Origin: Bin87 sp965116785
Lineage (GTDB): Bacteria > Chloroflexota > Dehalococcoidia > Lucifugimonadales > UBA3495
Reading direction: 5' to 3'
Assembly: GCA_965116785.1 (NCBI GenBank)
Contig: OZ220731.1
Location: 310,001-374,000 of the forward strand
Length of the DNA stretch: 64,000 bases
In this document: positions 43,929-52,521 of the stretch, piece by piece
Layout of the letters: each line of letters opens with the position of its first letter
Numbering within the stretch: position 1 is the stretch's first letter
The notes under the pieces: generated by a model
Seen by the model: only the letters and a program-made list of their open reading frames with translations
What the model was told of the DNA's origin: nothing
Database searches by the model: none
Program-made: the position numbers and the translations under genes

Positions 43929-45671
43929 ATGACGATGCAGACAGCGGGGCAGATACGGGCTGGGAGCGTTGAGGAGATAAAGGGAGCCGGCTGCCGGGTG
44001 GTCACCGGCGGAGGACATGCCATCGCCGTGATCTACCATGACGGGCAGGTTCACGCGGTGGACAACCGTTGTCCGCACATGGGGTTTCCGCTGGATCGGG
44101 GCAGCGTCAGCGACGGCATTCTGACGTGCCATTGGCACCACGCCCGCTTCGACCTCGCCAGCGGCGGCACCTTCAATCCCTTCGCCGACGATGTGAGGAG
44201 TTTCCCGGTCACCGTTGTTGACGGGGAGGTTTGGGTGGACCCGCGGCCAACCGAGCGGGACGAGGTTGACCACTGGTCGGGTCGGCTCCGCGACGGCCTG
44301 GAGCACAACATCCGTCTGGTTTCCGCGAAGTCGGTGCTGGGCTTGCATGCCGCCGGCGCGGACTATCGGGTGCCCCTGAGGATTGGTGCCGATTTCGGCA
44401 CCACGTACACGTCGGACGGTTGGGGCCCCGCCATGACCATCCTTACCGCCACGGCCAACATCCTGCCGCATCTCGCCGATGACGACCGTCCGCTGGCGCT
44501 TTACCAGGGACTGCTCCACGTGTCGCGGGAATGCGCCGGCAGGCCACCCCGTTTCGTGGTGGACCCATTGCCCACCGGGGAGACGCGGCCACAGGTTTTC
44601 AAGCAGTGGTTCCGCAACTTCATCGATGTGCGGGACGAGGACGCTGCCGAGCGTTGTCTCCGCACAGCCATCGAGCTGGAATTGCCTCCCGGTGACATCG
44701 CCGACATGATCTTCGCGGCCAGCACCGACCACATCTACCTGGACGCCGGCCACACGCTGGATTTCGCCAACAAGGCGTTCGAATTGCTCAACCACATCGG
44801 TTGGGAACACGCCAGCCAGACATTGACCAGCCTAGTGCACGGCATGGCCCGCGCCCGCCGCAGCCAGGAGCTCAGCGCGTGGCGGCACCCCATCGACCTG
44901 GCTTCCCTGGTATGGCAGGCCCGCGAGGAGCTTCCCGCGCTCTCCGAACAGGGGCGCAACGCCTCCGGCTGGGAAGACGCCGATGGCCTGGCCCGAGAGA
45001 TGCTGGGGGAGTCACCGTCGGACATCCTCGACGCCATCAAGGGGGCGATCCGTTCCGGGGCGACCGCGGAGCAACTGGGGTCCGCGGTCGCATACGCGGC
45101 GTTTCTGCGCATGGCGCACTTTCACGTGTCCAACGAGTTCGGCGACTGGGACACGGTCCACAACACTCTCACGGCAGCCTACGCCCTGCATCGTGCGTTA
45201 CAGCGCGCGCCGTCGGTGGAACTGCTGCGCGGAGTGTTTGACATCGCCATGAGCATCTACCTCGATCGATTCCTGAATATGCCGGCCCAGCGTATTCCCG
45301 AAACAGGATACGATCCGGTGGACGGCGACGCGTTGCTGGCCGAACTGAGCGAGTTGATGAACGTGCGTCAACAGGTTGAGGAGGTATCGCACCTCGTGTC
45401 GCGGCACCTGACCGGCGCCGGAGAGCAGGAAGCGCTGATGGGAGCCCTCGGACACGCCATGCTGGCCGAGGATGCGGGGTTCCACTCCTTCCAGATAGTG
45501 GACGCCGGATTGGGACAGTACCGCGAGCGGCGGGGAACCGAATCCGGCCGCCATGTGCTGATTGGCATGGCGCGTTACCTGGCCGCCCACGCGCCGACAT
45601 CGCGCGCCGTAGGGCAAACCTACCAGATCGCTTTGAGATTGCATCGGGGAGAAGAACTCTTTCGGGAATAG
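43929..45671 (+). CDS. Rieske ferredoxin-domain protein fused to a large helical domain
   Basis: About 580 residues from the ATG at 43929, four bases after GGAGGG; ATGs at 43926 and 43935 are close alternatives. Residues 1-110 are a Rieske ferredoxin-like domain with CPH (Cys48, His50) and CHWH (Cys67, His70), ending in an acidic tail. The remaining 450 residues are alpha-helical, rich in His (GLLHVSRECAGRPP, FLRMAHFHVSNEFGDWDTVHN, SHLVSRHLTGAGEQEALMGALGHAMLAEDAGFHS) and unlike any Rieske oxygenase domain I know. Such repeated His/Glu patterns can bind iron or haem. Electron-transfer partner unknown. Confidence 0.85.
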   Translation: MTMQTAGQIRAGSVEEIKGAGCRVVTGGGHAIAVIYHDGQVHAVDNRCPHMGFPLDRGSVSDGILTCHWHHARFDLASGGTFNPFADDVRSFPVTVVDGEVWVDPRPTERDEVDHWSGRLRDGLEHNIRLVSAKSVLGLHAAGADYRVPLRIGADFGTTYTSDGWGPAMTILTATANILPHLADDDRPLALYQGLLHVSRECAGRPPRFVVDPLPTGETRPQVFKQWFRNFIDVRDEDAAERCLRTAIELELPPGDIADMIFAASTDHIYLDAGHTLDFANKAFELLNHIGWEHASQTLTSLVHGMARARRSQELSAWRHPIDLASLVWQAREELPALSEQGRNASGWEDADGLAREMLGESPSDILDAIKGAIRSGATAEQLGSAVAYAAFLRMAHFHVSNEFGDWDTVHNTLTAAYALHRALQRAPSVELLRGVFDIAMSIYLDRFLNMPAQRIPETGYDPVDGDALLAELSELMNVRQQVEEVSHLVSRHLTGAGEQEALMGALGHAMLAEDAGFHSFQIVDAGLGQYRERRGTESGRHVLIGMARYLAAHAPTSRAVGQTYQIALRLHRGEELFRE

Positions 45672-45703
45672 CGCACCGGACTGTGGCGACCTTCACGCCG
45701 ATG

Positions 45704-45709
45704 TATAAT
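45704..45709 (+). promoter_or_regulatory. Candidate -10 box of the amidase operon
   Basis: TATAAT preceded by GTG, 67 bases before the ATG of the small AtzG-like gene; no convincing -35. Confidence 0.4.
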
Positions 45710-45776
45710 CGCGCCAGCATTCCGCACGCCGCTGAGCGGCCTACCTAACAATCCCCATCAGCGCGGAGGTTCGACG

Positions 45777-45977
45777 ATGCCCCATCCCAGCGAAATGTCC
45801 ATTGACGATCTGCAGCGGATCGCAGATCACGCCGGCCTCGGCATGACCCGTGAGGAGGTCGAGGAAGTCAAACCCATCTACGATCTTTACGCTGGCTATG
45901 CGTACGAGCTTCATCGGATCGAATTCGGCGCCACCGAAATGGTCATCGAGTTCCGCCCCGACTGGCCGGAGGCGTAG
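45777..45977 (+). CDS. AtzG/GatC-like small amidase partner
   Basis: 66 residues with GGAGG upstream, followed 47 bases later by an amidase gene. The pattern MSIDDLQRIADHAGLGMTREEVEEVKPIYDLYAGYAYEL resembles the two-helix N-terminus of GatC/AtzG proteins that cap and activate amidases of the signature family, and the C-terminal EMVIEFRPDW fits AtzG, whose tail inserts into the amidase. The identification rests on pattern and neighbourhood. Confidence 0.65.
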   Translation: MPHPSEMSIDDLQRIADHAGLGMTREEVEEVKPIYDLYAGYAYELHRIEFGATEMVIEFRPDWPEA

Positions 45978-46024
45978 CGCTTCCCGCTACTGAGCATCCG
46001 ACGCGTCCCAAGGAGTGATCAACC

Positions 46025-47431
46025 ATGGCAACTGCCGACCAGCGTTTGTATTTCCTGACCATCCACCAGGCCGGTGAGTTGATGCGCCGGGGCGAGCTGT
46101 CGCCCGTCGAACTGACGCGCGCCTGCCTGGACCGCATCGCTGACACTGACGACCGGCTTCACTCTTTCATCCTGTTGTTGGCAGACGAGGCCCTGGAACA
46201 GGCCCGGGTCGCCGAAGCGGAAATGCTGCGCGGCGAATACCGCGGCCCAATGCACGGCATTCCCTTCGCCCTGAAAGACCTCTACGACACCGCCGGCGTC
46301 CGCACGACGTCCGGGTCACGGGTCGACATCGAGCGAGTACCCAGCGAGGATGCCACGACCACGGCTCGCCTCAAGGATGCCGGGGGCATCCTGCTGGGCA
46401 AGCTGGCCATGCACGAGTTCGCCCTGGGCGGACCTGACTGGACCACGCCCTTTGAGCCGGCTTGCAATCCGTGGAACCTGAACCACATTACCGGCGGCTC
46501 CAGCAGCGGATCCGGGTCGGCGGTGGCTTCGGGTCAGGCGCTGGGCGCCCTGGGCTCCTGCACGGGCGGCTCGATACGCGGCCCGGCTTCACTCTGCGGC
46601 ATTGTCGGTCTGAAACCGACCTACGGCCGCGTCAGCCGCTACGGCGTGGTGACGCTGAGCTGGTCACAGGACCACGCCGGTCCGATGACCTGGACCGTCG
46701 AGGACACCGCGTACATGCTGCAGGCGATCGCCGGTCACGATCCCAAAGATCCAACGTCCAGCAAGGCCCCGGTTCCCGATTATTCCCGTTCCCTTCGCGA
46801 GGACATTCGCGGCGTCCGGCTGGGCCTGCCCCGTCATTACTTCTTCGATCCCGACCCCAGTGTCAATCCTGAGGTGGTGGCCACAGTGGAGAAGGCGATC
46901 GGCGAACTGGAGAGCCTCGGCGCGACCGTGCAGGAAGTGTCCCTGCCCAGTCTGGACTACATCCGTGCTGCCAACTCGGTCATCATGGTCAGCGAGGCCT
47001 ACGCCTACCATGAGCCCAACCTGAAATCACGGCCGGAGGAGTTCGGCGAGATCGTTCGTGGGCGGTTCCGTGTCGGCGGCATGCTGTCCGCCGCAGACTA
47101 CCTGCAGGCGCAGCGCGTGCGGACCTGGGCGCGCCGGGAGTTCGCCGAGGTCATGCAGAACGTCGACCTGCTGGTGACGCCCACCATGACCCAGCCGGCC
47201 GCCGCGTTCGAAGGTTACGACCCGAGCAGCACGGCTAGAGGACGCAGCTTCACCGCTCCGTTCAACGCCACCGGATTGCCGGCAATTTCCGTGCCCTGCG
47301 GCTTCACCGAGAGCGGCCTTCCCGTCGGCATGCAGTTTGCCGGCAAGCCTTTCGACGAGCCTGGGGTGATTCAGGCAGCCTACACCTACCAGCAGCACGC
47401 GCGCTGGTACGATCAGCGGCCGCCGATCTAG
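46025..47431 (+). CDS. Amidase (amidase-signature family, GatA/AtzF-like)
   Basis: 468 residues with AAGGAG upstream. The Ser-cisSer-Lys triad is present with exact family spacing: Lys84 (in FALKDLYD), Ser159 (in TGGSSSGSG) and the nucleophile Ser183 (in TGGSIRGPA), separated by 75 and 24 residues as in FAAH-type amidases. It hydrolyses an amide to a carboxylate and ammonia. With the small AtzG-like gene it probably forms a two-subunit enzyme; the substrate could be an allophanate or dicarbamate-type amide, or an aryl amide. Confidence 0.95.
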   Translation: MATADQRLYFLTIHQAGELMRRGELSPVELTRACLDRIADTDDRLHSFILLLADEALEQARVAEAEMLRGEYRGPMHGIPFALKDLYDTAGVRTTSGSRVDIERVPSEDATTTARLKDAGGILLGKLAMHEFALGGPDWTTPFEPACNPWNLNHITGGSSSGSGSAVASGQALGALGSCTGGSIRGPASLCGIVGLKPTYGRVSRYGVVTLSWSQDHAGPMTWTVEDTAYMLQAIAGHDPKDPTSSKAPVPDYSRSLREDIRGVRLGLPRHYFFDPDPSVNPEVVATVEKAIGELESLGATVQEVSLPSLDYIRAANSVIMVSEAYAYHEPNLKSRPEEFGEIVRGRFRVGGMLSAADYLQAQRVRTWARREFAEVMQNVDLLVTPTMTQPAAAFEGYDPSSTARGRSFTAPFNATGLPAISVPCGFTESGLPVGMQFAGKPFDEPGVIQAAYTYQQHARWYDQRPPI

Positions 47432-47459
47432 GCGGCCCAGGTCAGGTTGCGATTTGACG

Positions 47460-47702
47460 ATGAAGCTATGGCTGGCCCTGCGCCGCTGGTGGATCACCGG
47501 GGTCACCCTCGGCTTGTTGGCGGTCAGGGTTGCCGTCGCGACAGGCATCGGGCTGGCCGGTCCGTCGGGTGTCTGGCAAAGCCCAGCGGTGTCCGCTGCA
47601 ACTGCGGCGGTGGACGTGCTGACGCTCACGCTGGCCGTGGTCGCCGTGGTGGCATTCGTGCAGTACGGCCGGCTTTTCAACGCTCGGGTGCCGACGGAGT
47701 GA
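47460..47702 (+). CDS. Small two-TM membrane protein
   Basis: 80 residues from the ATG at 47460, 28 bases after the amidase stop. Two hydrophobic segments are visible, about residues 12-33 (TGVTLGLLAVRVAVATGIGLAG) and 45-68 (AATAAVDVLTLTLAVVAVVAFV). The ends are basic. No family recognised; a subunit or membrane anchor role for the amidase operon is possible only by position. Confidence 0.65.
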   Translation: MKLWLALRRWWITGVTLGLLAVRVAVATGIGLAGPSGVWQSPAVSAATAAVDVLTLTLAVVAVVAFVQYGRLFNARVPTE

Positions 47703-47710
47703 TCTGAAAC

Positions 47711-47729
47711 GCCGGCTCAAAGAGCCGGC
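47711..47729. repeat. GCCGGCTC perfect hairpin
   Basis: GCCGGCTC and GAGCCGGC arms around AAA, just after the small membrane protein stop. A stable hairpin with no U-run; possible weak terminator or REP-like unit. Confidence 0.4.
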
Positions 47730-47881
47730 CTGCTTGCGCGTGGGCCAGACTGATGACGACGATAACCGTAACGAACTGTCTGCTCGCACCGTCGCGCCAT
47801 TCCGATATGGTTGAGCCGCCTGCGGCTTAATGGTAGGATACCGGTGGCGATTTGTTGATTCAGATCGAGGAGGTTTTATAT

Positions 47882-49291
47882 ATGGCATACGATGACCATG
47901 ACATTGGATTGATGGCTCATCTGATGCGCCGGGCCGGTTTCGGCGCAAAGTACGATGAGCTTGAGGCCCGTGCGGCCAAGGGGTACGACGCCACCGTAGA
48001 TGAGTTGCTGCACCCCGAACAGCACGACAACGGGATGGACCTGGACATCGCCGAGCGGTGCTTCATCGAGTGGAGCCACGCCACGCGCGGTCTGCCTGAG
48101 TACGTGGCTTTCCGGTTCATCAACTCCAGGAACCAGCTGGAAGAGAAAATGTGCCTCTTCTGGCACGGGATCCTGTGCACCGCAGACAGCAAGACGCAGA
48201 GTTACCCGTCTTCGTATGACGAGATCGAAATGTTCCGCCAGCACGGCATGGGCAGTTTCCGCGAGTTGCTGGTCCAGATCTCAAAAGATCCGGCGATGAT
48301 CTTCTTCCTGGACAATTGTCTCAGCCACAAGGGCGCCATCAACGAGAACTACGGCCGTGAGTTGCTGGAACTGTTCTCCATGGGTGTCGGCATGGACGGC
48401 GAGTTCAACTACACCGAGGACGACGTCAAGGAATGCGCCCGCGCCTTCACCGGCTGGACCATCGCCAACAACATCCCCGGCCAGCCCTACGGACGCTATC
48501 ACGGCAAGTTCGTTTACAACCCGGACGACCACGACGAAGGCACCAAGACCTTCCTGGGCGAGACCGGCAACTTCAACGGCGAGGACGTCATCGACATCAT
48601 TGCCAAGCAGCCGGCCACCGCTCGCTTTATCTCCCGCCACCTGTACAGCTACTTCGTCGCTGACGAGGCGCAGGTTCCGGCCTGGATGGATACCCCGCCG
48701 CGTGATATGGACACCATCAAGATGCTGGAGGAAGAATACTTCCGCTCCGGCTACGACATCCGGTCCATGCTCCGGCTACTGTTCCACTCCGACGCCTTCA
48801 AGAACGCCCGCTTCCAGCGCGTGAAGAGCCCGATCGAAACCGTCATCGGCACCCTGCGCCTGGTGGGCGACTGGACGGAGCCCAAACCCGGTTTCGAGTT
48901 CATCTTCGACGAGATGAAGCACATGGGCCAGGAGATATTCAATCCGCCGTCGGTGGAAGGTTGGCACACCGGTCGCGAGTGGATCGACGGTGGCACTCTG
49001 GTGCATCGTATCAACTTCACCGCTGACTTCGTGGGTGACGTCCAGCAGCCGGGCGTGAAAGAGATCATCGACCGTCTGGCCGACCAGGGTCCGGTCATAA
49101 CGCCGGAGGATATGGTAGATACCACCTCCCGCTTGATGGGACATTACGAACTGTCGCCCGAGACCCGCGAGATGCTGGCCGCCAGCCTCGTGAAGGGCGG
49201 GACGATCAACACCGACACCGCGGAGTTCGCCTCCCGGGTCAGCGAGCTTCTGCAGATGATCGTCGCCACCAAGGAATACATCTACGCCTAG
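47882..49291 (+). CDS. DUF1800 family protein (triad 2)
   Basis: The ATG at 47882 lies behind GAGGAGG; 469 residues. Blocks match copy 1: GLMAHLMRRAGFGAKYDELEARAAKGYDATVDELLHPEQ, LEEKMCLFWHGILCT, AINENYGRELLELFSMGVG, ARAFTGWTIAN and GWHTGREWIDGGTLVHRINFTAD. It again lacks a signal peptide. The order DUF1800, DUF1501, NHL repeats that of 35225-39062. Differences from copy 1 are widest in the N-terminal 80 residues and around residues 130-190. Confidence 0.94.
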   Translation: MAYDDHDIGLMAHLMRRAGFGAKYDELEARAAKGYDATVDELLHPEQHDNGMDLDIAERCFIEWSHATRGLPEYVAFRFINSRNQLEEKMCLFWHGILCTADSKTQSYPSSYDEIEMFRQHGMGSFRELLVQISKDPAMIFFLDNCLSHKGAINENYGRELLELFSMGVGMDGEFNYTEDDVKECARAFTGWTIANNIPGQPYGRYHGKFVYNPDDHDEGTKTFLGETGNFNGEDVIDIIAKQPATARFISRHLYSYFVADEAQVPAWMDTPPRDMDTIKMLEEEYFRSGYDIRSMLRLLFHSDAFKNARFQRVKSPIETVIGTLRLVGDWTEPKPGFEFIFDEMKHMGQEIFNPPSVEGWHTGREWIDGGTLVHRINFTADFVGDVQQPGVKEIIDRLADQGPVITPEDMVDTTSRLMGHYELSPETREMLAASLVKGGTINTDTAEFASRVSELLQMIVATKEYIYA

Positions 49292-49358
49292 CCCGACGCT
49301 TGCGGCTAGCGCGAATTCGACAACAAACCGCGCAAACCATCCCACGGGAGGAAAAATC

Positions 49359-50495
49359 GTGACCGCTACTAAGAAAGACCCGGTCCTGGTAGTTTTGCAG
49401 ATGTCTGGGGCGTTTGATGCTCTGAACACCATCATTCCCTACAACGACCCGTTGTACAAGGACTACCGCCCCCACCTGAAGGTGGAGGTGGAGGAAGTCC
49501 TGGCCGTTGACGACAAGGTTGGGTTCCACCCCGCCATGGCCCCCATCAAGGATATGTACGACGATGGAAAGGTCGCCGTCATCCAGGGCATCGGCTACCC
49601 GAACCCCATTCGCTCGCATTTCCGCTCCATGGACATCTGGCACACCGCTGAGCCGGCGAAGATGTCCACCGAGGGCTGGCTGGGCCGCGCCATTCAGGAC
49701 CTAGATCCCAACAAGGAAAACGTCCTGACCGCCGTGAACTTTGGCCGCGGTCTTCCCCGGGCCCTGGCCGCGTCGGGTGTGTCTGTCGCCTCCGTCGGCA
49801 GCCTGGAGACCTACGGCGTGCTGACCGGTATCGACGGCGAGACCCAGAGGGCCGAGGCGCTGGACATCTTCTCCCGGATGTACTCGCCCATGGTCGGTTC
49901 CGGCCCCATCAACGACTACCTGTCCCAGACCGGCCTGGACGCTCTGAAAGGCGCCGATATCTTGCGCACCGCTCCGGAGATCTACTCGTCCAGCGTCGAG
50001 TACGGCGGCGACATGTTCTCCCAGTGGGTGAAGAACGTTGCCCAGGTGCACACCGCAGGGTTCGGCACCCGCGTGCTCTACACCGGCCTGAACCCCGGCG
50101 CCTTTGACACCCACGCCAACCAGCCTACCAACTTTGCCAAGCTGTGGGGCGAGGTGTCCCGCGCGGTCAACGACCTGTACCAGGACCTGAAAGAGCACAA
50201 CGCGAACGAAGAAGTTGTCATGTTGCTCTTCACCGAGTTCGGCCGGCGCGTGCAGGAAAACGGTTCCGGCACCGACCACGGTTCGGGCAGCGTGGCGTTC
50301 GTCATCGGTGACGGCGTCAAGGGCGGCCTGTACGGCGAGTATCCGTCCCTGGAGCCGGACAAGCTGGACGAAGGCGACCTCAGGTGGAACAACGACTTCC
50401 GGAACACCTACGCCACCATTCTGGACAAGTGGCTGGACCTGGACGACCGGGAAATCCTGAAGGGCTCCTACGAGCAGTTCGACTTCATCAAGTAA
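49359..50495 (+). CDS. DUF1501 family protein (triad 2)
   Basis: 378 residues from a GTG at 49359 with GGGAGG upstream. Shared with copy 1: RSHFRSMDIWHT and the DHG block. The hallmark GGND near the start, where DUF1501 proteins place a metal-binding Asp, reads GAFDALN here instead of GGNDYMN in copy 1; the Asp is present but the two Gly are altered. It has no Tat signal. The GGGGCAGG palindrome (50540) separates it from the NHL gene. Confidence 0.93.
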   Translation: MTATKKDPVLVVLQMSGAFDALNTIIPYNDPLYKDYRPHLKVEVEEVLAVDDKVGFHPAMAPIKDMYDDGKVAVIQGIGYPNPIRSHFRSMDIWHTAEPAKMSTEGWLGRAIQDLDPNKENVLTAVNFGRGLPRALAASGVSVASVGSLETYGVLTGIDGETQRAEALDIFSRMYSPMVGSGPINDYLSQTGLDALKGADILRTAPEIYSSSVEYGGDMFSQWVKNVAQVHTAGFGTRVLYTGLNPGAFDTHANQPTNFAKLWGEVSRAVNDLYQDLKEHNANEEVVMLLFTEFGRRVQENGSGTDHGSGSVAFVIGDGVKGGLYGEYPSLEPDKLDEGDLRWNNDFRNTYATILDKWLDLDDREILKGSYEQFDFIK

Positions 50496-50539
50496 CCATC
50501 TGCACCCCTGTCCGTTGCACCGGCAGGAACGGACGCAAA

Positions 50540-50568
50540 GTAGGGGCAGGTTACCAACCTGCCCCTAC
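50540..50568. repeat. GTAGGGGCAGG palindrome, copy 6
   Basis: Arms GTAGGGGCAGGTT (50540-50552) and its complement (50556-50568) around ACC. It lies between DUF1501 and NHL of triad 2. Two palindromic elements thus occupy equivalent positions in both triads (compare 37897). Confidence 0.8.
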
Positions 50569-50622
50569 GCTACGATTGCCGGATGGTCGGAAATCCACGG
50601 CGTGAAATTTGGAAGGTGAAAT

Positions 50623-51666
50623 ATGGTTACTGCGACTGAGATCGCGCCGGTAACGTTTCAATACAGCCACACCATTGGCCGTCAGGAAGTGCGCAGCGGC
50701 AACGGGTTCTTCAACCCGGTCGCCATCACTCGCGACGACAACGGTATGCTGTACGTGCTGAGCCGAGGCACCGAGACCCCGGCATTTTTCCCGTGCAAGC
50801 GCGTCACCGTCTTCCACCCCGACGAGGAGGAAGTTGTCGCCGAGTTCGGACAGAAGATCCCGCCCGAAGACGCGGACGAAACCACCCCCAACGGCTCGTT
50901 CATGTGGCCCACCTCGGTGGCGCTGGACAGCCAGGGCATAGCCTACGTCGCCGACGAATGGCTGAACCGGATCTCCGTTTACGACCAGGAGCGGGGCAAC
51001 TGGATCGGCATGTGGGGTATCCCGGGTTCCTCAGAAGGAGAGATCGACCGGCCGGCTGGGTTGGCTTTCGACAAGGACGACAACCTTTACGTCGTGGAAA
51101 GCCGCAACCATCGGGTATCGGTGTTCACCAAGGACGGCCAGTTCAAGTTCAGCTGGGGTGAAAAAGGCGCCGGAGACGGCCAATTCGACCACCCTTGGGG
51201 CATCGAGATCGATCAGAACGGCGATGTCTACGTCGCTGACTGGCGCAACGACCGCATCCAGAAGTTCGCTCCCGACGGCACCTTCCTGATGAAATTCGGG
51301 ACTTCCGGTGACGGTGAGGGCGAGTTCAGCCGGCCCACCGGAGTTGCGGTGGATAAAGACGGGCACATCTTCGTTACGGACTATCGCAACGACCGTGTCC
51401 AGGTGTTCCGAGCCAACGGCAACTACATCACCACCATGCAGGGGCAGGCCGACCTCTCCAAGTGGGGTGCGGAGCGCGTGTATCTTGACCCGACCATCGT
51501 CCGCGCTCGCGAGCGCGCCTTGGGCCTGTCCGAGCGGGAAGGCGCATTCCAGGGTCCCATCGCGGTCGAGGTCGGCGACGACGGTCGAGTGTTCGTGCTC
51601 GAGGCTCCCCGTCATCGGGTGCAGGTTTTCACCAAGCAAACCGCCATGTTTGCCGGCGAGCTTTAG
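50623..51666 (+). CDS. NHL-repeat beta-propeller protein (triad 2)
   Basis: 347 residues with GGAAGG upstream. Repeats include IAYVADEWLNRISVYDQERG, NLYVVESRNHRVSVFTKDG, GDVYVADWRNDRIQKFAPDG and GHIFVTDYRNDRVQVFRANG, about six blades. It starts QYSHTIGRQEVRSGNG, matching YSHSVGRGAASGMG of copy 1. It closes the triad, with a bidirectional terminator 26 bases after its stop. No signal peptide. Confidence 0.92.
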   Translation: MVTATEIAPVTFQYSHTIGRQEVRSGNGFFNPVAITRDDNGMLYVLSRGTETPAFFPCKRVTVFHPDEEEVVAEFGQKIPPEDADETTPNGSFMWPTSVALDSQGIAYVADEWLNRISVYDQERGNWIGMWGIPGSSEGEIDRPAGLAFDKDDNLYVVESRNHRVSVFTKDGQFKFSWGEKGAGDGQFDHPWGIEIDQNGDVYVADWRNDRIQKFAPDGTFLMKFGTSGDGEGEFSRPTGVAVDKDGHIFVTDYRNDRVQVFRANGNYITTMQGQADLSKWGAERVYLDPTIVRARERALGLSEREGAFQGPIAVEVGDDGRVFVLEAPRHRVQVFTKQTAMFAGEL

Positions 51667-51692
51667 ACCCCAAGCGCCGATCCACTGACATG

Positions 51693-51725
51693 AAAAGGCC
51701 ACGGCGACAGTGCCGTGGCCTTTTT
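51693..51725. terminator. Bidirectional terminator
   Basis: AAAAGGCCACGGC (51693-51705) pairs with GCCGTGGCCTTTT (51712-51724) and is followed by a run of T. The A-run at the left makes it usable for the convergent Liv operon as well. Loop of six bases. Confidence 0.9.
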
Positions 51726-51753
51726 GATGGCCGCTGCGGCGGTCTTTCGGCAG

Positions 51754-52521
51754 CTACGCGCTGCCCAGGAAAACCTGCGTGAGTATGTCGGTTTCGCGAA
51801 TGGACTCGGGGGTTCCGTTGTGGACCACCTCTCCCTTGTCCAGCACGTAGGCCCGGTTCACGATGTCGAGCACGCCCTTGATGTTGTGCTCCACCACCAT
51901 AATCGTGGTGTCAAGACGTTCGCTGATTTCCGCGACCTTTTCGAACACTTCCTTGACGATTATGGGCGCCAGCCCAAGGGTCGGCTCGTCCAGAAGCAGC
52001 ACTTCCGGCGACGCCATTAAACCGCGCCCCAGCGCCAGCATCTGCTGCTGACCCCCGGACATCGCGCTGGCCATGTCCTTGCGCTTTTCGTAAAGCACTG
52101 GGAAGAGTTCCATCACTGAATCGAGCCGGCTCGCCTTCTCGGCCCGGTCGTTGAGGTAGATGCAACCCATCTCGAGATTTTCGGTGATGGTCAGGTGGGT
52201 GAACACACGCCGGCCCTGCGGCACGAAAGCGATGCCTTCCTTGACGATCTCGTGAGTGGCTGCGGCCAGCGGTTGCTGACGCCAGTACACCTGGCCTGAA
52301 ACAACCGGCGCCAGGCCCATCACCGCTTTGAGCACGGTGGACTTGCCGGCGCCGTTGGGCCCCATCACCGCCACCACCTCGCCCTTCTGCACGCCCATGG
52401 AGATGTCGTGCAGCGCTCGGACCGCACCGTACTCCACCGAAATGCCTACCAACTCCAGCAGTGGCGCCCCATTGCCTGCGGCGGGCTGATCCGTAGTTTG
52501 CACCGATGCCGACGTCATCAT
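51754..52521 (-). CDS. livF: Branched-chain amino-acid-type ABC transporter ATP-binding protein
   Basis: 255 residues. Walker A GPNGAGKST, signature SAMSGGQQQMLALGRGL, Walker B VLLLDEPTLGLAP and a His switch. Among Liv ATPases this has the LivF-type ending (IRETDILTQVFLGSA). It overlaps the livG gene by four bases (ATGA), so the two are translationally coupled. It is the last gene of the five-gene operon running leftward. Confidence 0.94.
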   Translation of the reverse strand: MMTSASVQTTDQPAAGNGAPLLELVGISVEYGAVRALHDISMGVQKGEVVAVMGPNGAGKSTVLKAVMGLAPVVSGQVYWRQQPLAAATHEIVKEGIAFVPQGRRVFTHLTITENLEMGCIYLNDRAEKASRLDSVMELFPVLYEKRKDMASAMSGGQQQMLALGRGLMASPEVLLLDEPTLGLAPIIVKEVFEKVAEISERLDTTIMVVEHNIKGVLDIVNRAYVLDKGEVVHNGTPESIRETDILTQVFLGSA

